Assembly (NCBI GenBank): GCA_045587025.1
Contig: JAZNBK010000064.1
Location: 1 to 49,213 of the forward strand
Length of the DNA: 49,213 nucleotides
Source of the DNA: UBA1740 sp045587025
GTDB taxonomy: Bacteria > Bacillota > Clostridia > Oscillospirales > CAG-272
Reading direction: 5' to 3'
Position 1 is the first letter of the stretch. Every line of letters starts with the position of its first letter. The notes beneath the pieces are model-generated. The model searched no databases and had not been told where the DNA came from. It worked only from the letters and a program-made list of their open reading frames with translations. Position numbers and translations under genes: made by a program. This document shows positions 43,110 through 49,213 of the stretch, piece after piece.

Positions 43110-46100
43110 ATGAAAAAAAGAATAATATCAACCTTGCTGGCGATGCTTATGATGCTTTCCGCTTTTGTAGCTCTTATTCCGATAAGCGCTTCGGGCGCAG
43201 AAGAGGTCGTAGTAAAAACCCCTTCGCATGAATTAGCCACAACAGCGGCGTTGACTCAGCAATACGCGAGTGCCTTGGATAAGATACAAAAGGATGAATT
43301 TATGGAATTGTATCTTACCAGCGCAGGTCACAGAATTTATTGTAACCCTTATACGGGTGAGGTTATATATCTTAACCTTACTACAGGCCAGGCGCTTTCC
43401 ACAAACCCGATAGATATGCAGCCGGAGGGAGAGGTTTCCGACGATATTAAGGAACAGCTTCTTTCGCAGGTCGTCATTAAATATAAGGGTAAAGACGGCG
43501 CGACGAAAAATATGTACAGCTTTACGGAAGCCGCGAAGCGTGGACAGATTATCGTTAAGAATATCAAAAACGGTATTCGCGTTCAGTATACGATAGGCCG
43601 TGAGAACACAAAATATCTTCTCCCCGGTTGGATCGTAAAGGAAGATCTTGATGAGAAGATTCTTAAGCCCTTTAAGGAATACGTAGACCTCATTAAAGAG
43701 GAATACGGCGAATACAGCAAGGTATATGAAAACATATTATATCAGTACGATAAGCTTGTCGCTTATTATGCGCACCATAATCCCAACGCCGATTCAGGAA
43801 AGACGCAGGCGTCTATCGATGCTATCTTAAACGCTTTCTATCTTGATAAAAAGGGAAATGTAAAAGACGGCTTGTGGGACGAGGAGAACAAGCGTTATCG
43901 TGAAATCTACACTCTGGACTCTGATATTCAGGAACCGCAGAAGAACCTTTTGGAGTCTTATATACGCACGTTTGCTCCCGACTACGGATATGACGATTTG
44001 GATGAGGACCATGCAAAAACGGAATACGTAGTAGAAGACGTGGTAACGCCGCTCTTCAAGGTAGCTATCGAGTATACCATTGACGAAAAAGACGGTTCAT
44101 TAAACATCAGGGTTCCCGCTAACAGTATTCGTTTTGATGAAACGGAATTTACACTTGAATCTATCAGCCCTCTCTCTTATTTCGGCTCTGCCGATATGAA
44201 TAATGAAGGTTATATTTTCTATCCCGACGGAAGCGGCGCTATCTTTGATTTCGCCGACCTCTATAATGAAAAGGAAAAAATCAACCTTTCTTGGTCAGGA
44301 AGTGTTTACGGAAGTGACTTTGCATATTACGACATTGCAAGACAAACGCGAAGTCCTATAAGAATGCCTGTTTACGGTATGGTAGGAACGCAGATTTATC
44401 GTAGCACTACAGATCTTGAAAATGTTACTACCGAGAAGACAGGTTATTTCGCTATCCTTGAGGAGGGCGACGCGCTCGCAGATATAACTATTGAGTCGGG
44501 TTCGACGAAGCATAAATATGCGTCGGTATATACGACCTTCTATCCAAGACCTAAGGATACTTACAGCATTGATGGAGCTACTTCTGAGGGAGGAACGAAC
44601 GAATGGACGGTCGTTTCTGAGCGTAAGTATACCGGAAGCTATCGCACCAAGATTATTATGCTTGCTGATGATGCCGTTGCTCAGAAGATGCAGAATTTGG
44701 GTCAGATGGATACGTATTATTCTTCTGCTTCTTGGGTTGGTATGGCTCAGGCGTACCGTGATTATCTCGAAAACAAAGGAATTATAACACGCTTTACAAA
44801 CGCAGACGTTAAGTCGCAGATCCCGCTTTACATTGAATCGTTCGGTTCGATTGAAACTATTCAGAAAATTCTTTCGATGCCTGTATCTGTAGATACACCT
44901 CTTACGACCTTTGAGGATATCAAGGTAATGTACGACGATTTGGCGTCGGCAGGAATCTTGAATGTTAACTTCAAGCTCACCGGCTTTGCTAACGGCGGTA
45001 TGGTTTCCACTTATCCGAGCAAGGTGAAGTGGCAGAGCAGCGTAGGCGGATCGTCCGGATTTAAGGACCTTATCGAGTACTCAAAGGAAAAGGATTTTGG
45101 AGTATATCCCGATTTCGATTTCCTCTACGTTGCAAAGGACGCTAGCTTTGACGGCGTGAAGATTAAGGATATAGGCGCGAAAACCGTTGATAACAAATAT
45201 ACCAGCAGACGTACCTACAATGCGGTATATCAGACTATCAATAACTATTTCGAGCTTTGCGTATCGGCGAACAGAATAGAGAATTACTATCCTAAGTTCG
45301 TTTCTAAATATCAGAAGTTTGAACCGACAGGAATTTCCGTCGGAACACTCGGTGGCGAGTTGAATTCCAACTTTGATAAGGATAATCCTTTGAACCGTAA
45401 CGACTCGAAGGAAGAGATTCTTGACCTCTTTGCAAGGATTGAAGAGGATTTTGGTTCTGTAATGACGAACGGCGGTAATATTTACGCAGTTAAGTATGCA
45501 GACCACATTCTTGAAGCTCCGCTTGATGCAAGTAACTATCGTTACGCAGCAGCATCCGTGCCTTTCTACGGAATGGTATTACACGGATACAAGAACTTCG
45601 CGGGCGCTCCTATCAACGAGTCGGGAAGCACTGACTACAACCTTCTCAAGACGATTGAGAACGGCGCGACGCTTTACTATCTCCTTTCTTACCGTAACGC
45701 TTCGCTTATGAAGCAGGATGACCGTTGGAGCGAATATTATTCGATACGCTTCGACATCTGGTTCGACGAGATAGTTAAGCAGTATAACGATATGAATGAA
45801 GCGCTCGGAGATCTTCAGACCTCGATTATCGTTGACCATCAGTTCCTCATGGGCGAACGTATCCCCAACGAGGGAGAGATTCTCGCTAATGATAATAAGC
45901 TTTCCGAGGCAATTTATCTGGCAGTCGCCAACGCGATAAATGACGCAAGAGACGACAAGCTGGGCGAATACAGAGAAAAGCTCGTGCTTTATCAAAAGCT
46001 TAAAACGCATAACTCAACCCTTAAATCGCTTAGCAGAAGCAAGATGAATGAATATTTGAAGGAGAACTTCAGCGAATATTCCGATGAAATGCTCGCTGAA

Positions 46101-46802
46101 ATCGTTTCCGTTTACACAAGTGGCGGTGATTGCAATAAGTTCAAGATGGAAACCGGCTTGAAGGTTGGCGTATTGGTTGACCTTGAGGGACTCTACGCTT
46201 CTATCGAGGAATTTATCGGCAAGGAGCTGACTGAGCTTCAGAAGAACGAAATTTATATCGTTATTGCAGACGAGATCACGACTATTGATATAGAAGAGAC
46301 GATTCTCGAAATTATAAACAGCGATCGTATCAAGGCAGAGAAGATAGCTCTCACGAGAGAGAAGATGTATCAGATTGATAAGATGATCGTCGACGGCGCA
46401 AGCGAAGAGGAGCTTAAGGCGACTCTCGGAGATATTATCAACTATGATATCAAGGAAGAGCTTTTGGTCGATGAAGCTACTATTAACGAGATAGCGGCAG
46501 TTCTCGCCGACTGTATCTTCCACGGAGATGAGGACGTTATAGCCGATACCGTAGAAATCGATTACAACTTCAATAAAACCGATTCTATATCTACGGATAA
46601 AGAAAATTACGTTTCTACCGATTACACTCTGAACGATGAAAGAATCGTAATGGTAACCTATTCAGACGAAGCAAAGAATTCTCCCGAAACCAAGAGAGTA
46701 ACCTTTGTTTTGAACTACAACATTTTCGACGTAAGGGTAAATATTGACGGCGTTGAGTATGAAATTCCGTCTTACCAGTATGTCAGAATAGATAACAAGT
46801 GA
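43110..46802 (+). CDS. DUF5696 secreted protein, possible glycoside hydrolase
   Basis: This 1230-residue exported protein has a signal peptide (about 1-31, ASG-AEE) and no anchor. It matches the DUF5696 family found beside sugar-ABC operons in Bacillota. Residues about 40-560 are beta-rich (GEVIYLNLTTGQAL, FYPDGSGAIFDF). Residues about 570-870 look like a TIM barrel: PLYIESFGSIETI, FEDIKVMYDDLASAGILNVNFKL, VYPDFDFLYV, GTLGGELNSNFD. That run of beta-alpha units with Asp/Glu at strand ends is what a glycoside hydrolase would show. Residues about 960-1160 are helical, and the end is a small beta domain. No catalytic pair can be proven by eye. It lies between the two permease pairs. Confidence 0.82.
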   Translation: MKKRIISTLLAMLMMLSAFVALIPISASGAEEVVVKTPSHELATTAALTQQYASALDKIQKDEFMELYLTSAGHRIYCNPYTGEVIYLNLTTGQALSTNPIDMQPEGEVSDDIKEQLLSQVVIKYKGKDGATKNMYSFTEAAKRGQIIVKNIKNGIRVQYTIGRENTKYLLPGWIVKEDLDEKILKPFKEYVDLIKEEYGEYSKVYENILYQYDKLVAYYAHHNPNADSGKTQASIDAILNAFYLDKKGNVKDGLWDEENKRYREIYTLDSDIQEPQKNLLESYIRTFAPDYGYDDLDEDHAKTEYVVEDVVTPLFKVAIEYTIDEKDGSLNIRVPANSIRFDETEFTLESISPLSYFGSADMNNEGYIFYPDGSGAIFDFADLYNEKEKINLSWSGSVYGSDFAYYDIARQTRSPIRMPVYGMVGTQIYRSTTDLENVTTEKTGYFAILEEGDALADITIESGSTKHKYASVYTTFYPRPKDTYSIDGATSEGGTNEWTVVSERKYTGSYRTKIIMLADDAVAQKMQNLGQMDTYYSSASWVGMAQAYRDYLENKGIITRFTNADVKSQIPLYIESFGSIETIQKILSMPVSVDTPLTTFEDIKVMYDDLASAGILNVNFKLTGFANGGMVSTYPSKVKWQSSVGGSSGFKDLIEYSKEKDFGVYPDFDFLYVAKDASFDGVKIKDIGAKTVDNKYTSRRTYNAVYQTINNYFELCVSANRIENYYPKFVSKYQKFEPTGISVGTLGGELNSNFDKDNPLNRNDSKEEILDLFARIEEDFGSVMTNGGNIYAVKYADHILEAPLDASNYRYAAASVPFYGMVLHGYKNFAGAPINESGSTDYNLLKTIENGATLYYLLSYRNASLMKQDDRWSEYYSIRFDIWFDEIVKQYNDMNEALGDLQTSIIVDHQFLMGERIPNEGEILANDNKLSEAIYLAVANAINDARDDKLGEYREKLVLYQKLKTHNSTLKSLSRSKMNEYLKENFSEYSDEMLAEIVSVYTSGGDCNKFKMETGLKVGVLVDLEGLYASIEEFIGKELTELQKNEIYIVIADEITTIDIEETILEIINSDRIKAEKIALTREKMYQIDKMIVDGASEEELKATLGDIINYDIKEELLVDEATINEIAAVLADCIFHGDEDVIADTVEIDYNFNKTDSISTDKENYVSTDYTLNDERIVMVTYSDEAKNSPETKRVTFVLNYNIFDVRVNIDGVEYEIPSYQYVRIDNK

Positions 46803-46817
46803 GGAGGAGGATAAAAA

Positions 46818-47759
46818 ATGAATAAAACATTAAAATTGCCAAAGCTTGCCTCCGCCTCGCTTGACAAGCGAAAGGCGCGTTCGGGCTGGATATTCGTACT
46901 GCCCTTCGTGCTCGGAGTTATACTTCTTTACCTGCCTATCGTGCTTGATTCTATTTGGTTCAGCTTTAATACTATCAAGCCGACGAAGGGCGGTGGCTTT
47001 GCCCTCGAATTCGCAGGACTTAAATACTATCAGGATGCGCTATTTTCTGACGCTGAGTTTGTAAAAACCCTTGTATCCGGAATTAAGCAGCTGATATTTG
47101 ACGTACCTGCAATCGTAATATTCTCCTTGTTTATAGCGGTTGTTTTGAATCAAAAAATGCTTGGACGCGCAGCGTTCCGCGCTATTTTCTTCATCCCCGT
47201 TATTCTGTCCACAGGTCTTATGGATGCGATAAACGTAGCAGATACCCTGAGCGAGACGATGGGAGAAGGAGAAATCAATACGGGCTCGGGTATGAATACC
47301 ACCGACCAGATAATTTCGGTAATGGATATTCAAAAGCTATTTGCCAACATGAAGGTTGGTACGGGACTTGTTAATTACGTCGTAAATCTTGTTAACGATA
47401 TTTACGGTATCATTAACCGTTCAGGTGTTCAGATGCTTATATTCCTTGCCGGCTTGCAATCTATCTCGCCCGCTATTTATGAGGCATGTGAGATAGAGGG
47501 GGCAACCGCTTGGGAAACGTTCTGGAAAATCACCTTCCCGATGATAAGCCCTATGATTTTGGTAAACGGCGTGTATACGATTATCGACTCGTTTACGTCG
47601 GAATCTAATATTGTTATGACCTATATCGCAGGAAAATATGACGCAGGACGCGAGCTTGCAACCGCGATGTCATGGATATACTTCGTAGTTATTATGGCGA
47701 TTATCGGTGTTGTTGCATTGATTGCTTCGTCGTACGTATTCTATCAAAAACGTGATTAA
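46818..47759 (+). CDS. Sugar ABC transporter permease (UgpA/MalF type), second pair
   Basis: This 313-residue permease belongs to the same superfamily as the gene at 39104 but is clearly not a recent copy. The N-terminal helix is WIFVLPFVLGVILLYLPIVLDSIWFSF, and the EAA loop is YEACEIEGATAWETFWKITFPMISPM. A polar insert of about 50 residues (SETMGEGEINTGSGMNTTDQ and following) lies between the third and fourth helices, forming an enlarged outer loop. It starts 15 bp after the DUF5696 gene behind GGAGGAGG. Confidence 0.92.
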   Translation: MNKTLKLPKLASASLDKRKARSGWIFVLPFVLGVILLYLPIVLDSIWFSFNTIKPTKGGGFALEFAGLKYYQDALFSDAEFVKTLVSGIKQLIFDVPAIVIFSLFIAVVLNQKMLGRAAFRAIFFIPVILSTGLMDAINVADTLSETMGEGEINTGSGMNTTDQIISVMDIQKLFANMKVGTGLVNYVVNLVNDIYGIINRSGVQMLIFLAGLQSISPAIYEACEIEGATAWETFWKITFPMISPMILVNGVYTIIDSFTSESNIVMTYIAGKYDAGRELATAMSWIYFVVIMAIIGVVALIASSYVFYQKRD

Positions 47760-47772
47760 GGAGGGGATGGGA

Positions 47773-48828
47773 ATGGATACTCAAAAGATGGCAGATATGC
47801 CTAAAGTTACAAAAGAGACCAAAAACAAAATCCGTGTGGATTTTGAAGGCAGAACCCCCCTCGCAACACGTCTGAAGGCGAAATTGCTTTCTTCGTATTT
47901 CTGGACGAACATCGTATTTTATATCTTCCGATTCGTTTTGATGGTCGGTATTTCATACGTAATCCTGTTCTCCTTCTTCTCGAAGATTGCAAACTCCTTT
48001 ATGGGGCCTGAGGATTTCGTTGATACTACCGTTCGTATTATTCCGAAGCATTTCACACTCGGTACCTACAAGGCGATATTCGTTGATAACAATTATATGG
48101 CTGCGTTTTTCAATACGGCAATTCTTTCGATTTCATGCGCGCTTTTGCAGACTTTCGTTAGCTGCTTGGTTGGATACGGACTTGCTAAGTTTAAATTCAA
48201 GGGTAACAAGTGGGTATTGATATTAGTTGTCCTTACGATGATAATTCCTCACGACACCTTGAAGCTCTCTTTCTCTATGCACTTCAGATATTTCGATATC
48301 GGTGGCTTGCAGGGAGCGAATATACCCGGATTGTTTGAGCTTCTGACAGGAAAGACGTTTAGCTTGCTTAACACCTTCAGTCCATTGCTGATTATTTCGG
48401 CTACGGGACTTGCGTTTAAGAACGGTCTTTACATATTTATGATGCGACAGTTCTTCCGCGGAATTCCCGACGAGCTCGAAGAATCCGCATACGTTGACGG
48501 CTCGGGTGTTATGAACACGTTCTTCAAGATTATTATTCCGCTTTCAGTGCCCATGATGATTACTATATTCCTGTTCTCATTCTCGTGGCAGTGGACGGAT
48601 AACTTCTATACGGAATTGTTCTTGCCGACGTCGAGCAAATACGTTCTTATGCCTGACATAGTAGAGATTCCTCTCTCACTTGAGACAACCTATGCAGGTC
48701 AGTCGCTCTACTACACCGCTATCAGGAACACCGCAGGTATTATGATTATATTGCCTCTCGTTATAGTATACCTCTTCTGCCAGAAATATCTGGTACAAGG
48801 TATCGAGCGTTCCGGTATCGTTGGTTAA
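47773..48828 (+). CDS. Sugar ABC transporter permease (UgpE/MalG type), second pair
   Basis: This 351-residue permease is the partner of the preceding one. A cytoplasmic N-terminal region of about 50 residues (VDFEGRTPLATRLKAKLLSS) precedes the first helix. The extracellular loop GPEDFVDTTVRIIPKHFTLGTYKAIF is MalG-like, and the EAA loop is LEESAYVDGSGVMNTFFKIIIPLSVPM. The C terminus QKYLVQGIERSGIVG matches the usual GI-x-xGAVKG ending. Start choice: ATG 47773 lies seven bases after AAGGAGGGG, while ATG 47767 touches it. It is the last gene of the operon before the terminator. Confidence 0.92.
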   Translation: MDTQKMADMPKVTKETKNKIRVDFEGRTPLATRLKAKLLSSYFWTNIVFYIFRFVLMVGISYVILFSFFSKIANSFMGPEDFVDTTVRIIPKHFTLGTYKAIFVDNNYMAAFFNTAILSISCALLQTFVSCLVGYGLAKFKFKGNKWVLILVVLTMIIPHDTLKLSFSMHFRYFDIGGLQGANIPGLFELLTGKTFSLLNTFSPLLIISATGLAFKNGLYIFMMRQFFRGIPDELEESAYVDGSGVMNTFFKIIIPLSVPMMITIFLFSFSWQWTDNFYTELFLPTSSKYVLMPDIVEIPLSLETTYAGQSLYYTAIRNTAGIMIILPLVIVYLFCQKYLVQGIERSGIVG

Positions 48829-48845
48829 TTTAACTTATAAAAATG

Positions 48846-48887
48846 AAGGGGATTTCAACCTAATCGTTGGGACCCCCTTTTATTTTC
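48846..48887 (+). terminator. Terminator of the sugar-ABC operon
   Basis: AAGGGGATTTCAAC (48846-48859) pairs with GTTGGGACCCCCTT (48866-48879), with one mismatch and two wobbles, followed by TTTATTTT. Confidence 0.8.
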
Positions 48888-48911
48888 CAAAAAATAAAAG
48901 CGAAAAAACTC

Positions 48912-48940
48912 TTGACAAATTGCTTTTATAGTGCTATTAT
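48912..48940 (+). promoter_or_regulatory. Promoter of the T-box leader
   Basis: TTGACA (48912-48917), a 17-bp spacer and TATTAT (48935-48940), six to ten bases before the leader start. Confidence 0.88.
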
Positions 48941-48946
48941 CTATTT

Positions 48947-49213
48947 AATTCAATATTAAACCTGTGATTAAGATTAGTAGTATCCATTTGATTCTTACAG
49001 AGAGCTGTCGTTTGGTGTGAGTACAGCAGATAGAAGGATATGAATGGACTTATGAGGGCGACCGAAAGCGAGAGCGAGTAGCAGTCGACGGAGCTATAAC
49101 CGTATAAGGATAGCGCATATGTAGGTATGACGGAGAAACGAGAATGCTTTGGCATTGAATTTGGGTGGCACCACGATATTATCGTCCCAAAACGAAGTCG
49201 GAGGCCAAGCGGT
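48947..49213 (+). ncRNA. T-box riboswitch leader, probably tRNA-Trp responsive (3' end beyond window)
   Basis: The T-box itself is GGGTGGCACCACG (49163-49175) followed by CGTCCC (49183-49188). Stem I shows the AGAGAG box with distal loop GGTGTGAG. TAAG (48969-48972) pairs with CTTA (49049-49052) below the specifier loop and TATCC (48981-48985) with GGATA (49036-49040) above it. The loop has AGTA on the 5' side and TGAA-TGG-A on the 3' side, giving UGG (Trp) as specifier. The TGGN bulge has C, which pairs with discriminator G73, as in bacterial tRNA-Trp but not Met or Gly. The terminator 3' arm and the regulated gene lie beyond the window. Confidence 0.88.

Noticed and set aside
45579..46523. 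Minus-strand open frames of 140-170 codons inside the DUF5696 gene
   Set aside because: Shadows of the coding frame without ribosome sites or domain character.
1..49213. CRISPR arrays, tRNA or rRNA genes, insertion sequences, prophage or attachment sites
   Set aside because: No spaced repeats, cloverleaf or rRNA signatures, transposases, integrases or terminal inverted repeats were seen.

Overview
The window looks like chromosomal DNA of an anaerobic, fairly low-GC Bacillota (Clostridia-type) bacterium. The reasons are strong AGGAGG ribosome binding sites, many sigma-A type promoters with 17-bp spacers, lipobox lipoproteins, a T-box leader, and gene families typical of gut Clostridia (DUF1846, DUF4349, the PF06838 methionine gamma-lyase family, ROK kinase, DUF5696/YIP1 sugar-ABC loci). 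Genus cannot be fixed from this sequence alone.

Region 1 (1-8557) is the 3' part of a glycyl-radical bacterial microcompartment (BMC) operon. In order it encodes a hexameric shell protein (cut by the window start), PduL phosphotransacylase, a PduN/EutN vertex protein, PduS flavo-iron-sulfur protein, a PduT-type trimeric shell protein with its cluster-binding Cys38, a B12-independent diol dehydratase, its radical-SAM activase, a PduU/EutS shell protein, an EutP/PduV GTPase, a ParA-type ATPase and a small Lys/Ala/Pro-rich protein. The dehydratase keeps glycerol/1,2-propanediol dehydratase signatures rather than those of choline lyase. The shell would hold dehydration of the diol to an aldehyde, CoA-dependent oxidation (the aldehyde dehydrogenase is not in view) and PduL conversion to acyl-phosphate, with PduS/PduT as a possible electron route through the shell. 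The overlapping ParA/disordered-protein pair resembles the McdAB logic used to position carboxysomes and is the most interesting part of this region.

Region 2 (8558-24400) is mixed housekeeping and envelope genes: a PTS EIIC-like membrane protein, a wall/membrane-anchored protein with a duplicated module, a DUF1846 protein, a SbcD/YhaO-like nuclease followed by a long coiled-coil lipoprotein, a solitary adenine-type DNA methyltransferase with an odd NPPE motif, secG, RNase R, a DUF4349 lipoprotein and a NodB polysaccharide deacetylase lipoprotein.

Region 3 (24400-35312) holds an AbrB-like regulator, PF06838 PLP enzyme and DMT transporter operon with a palindromic operator over its promoter. 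It also holds a DUF2156 protein, an RsmF-type rRNA methyltransferase, PcrA helicase, an EamA transporter, a ROK glucokinase and MnmA.

Region 4 (35313-48880) is one long carbohydrate-uptake operon: a giant substrate-binding protein with an N-terminal carbohydrate-binding-like extension and no lipobox, a permease pair, a secreted beta-propeller/TPR/YIP1 membrane protein, a DUF5696 protein that may be a glycoside hydrolase, and a second permease pair. No ATPase is encoded, so a shared MsmK-type ATPase elsewhere is expected.

Region 5 (48912-49213) is a promoter and T-box leader whose specifier triplet (UGG) and T-box bulge base (C, pairing with G73) both point to tRNA-Trp. The regulated gene, probably a tryptophan-related one, lies just beyond the window.
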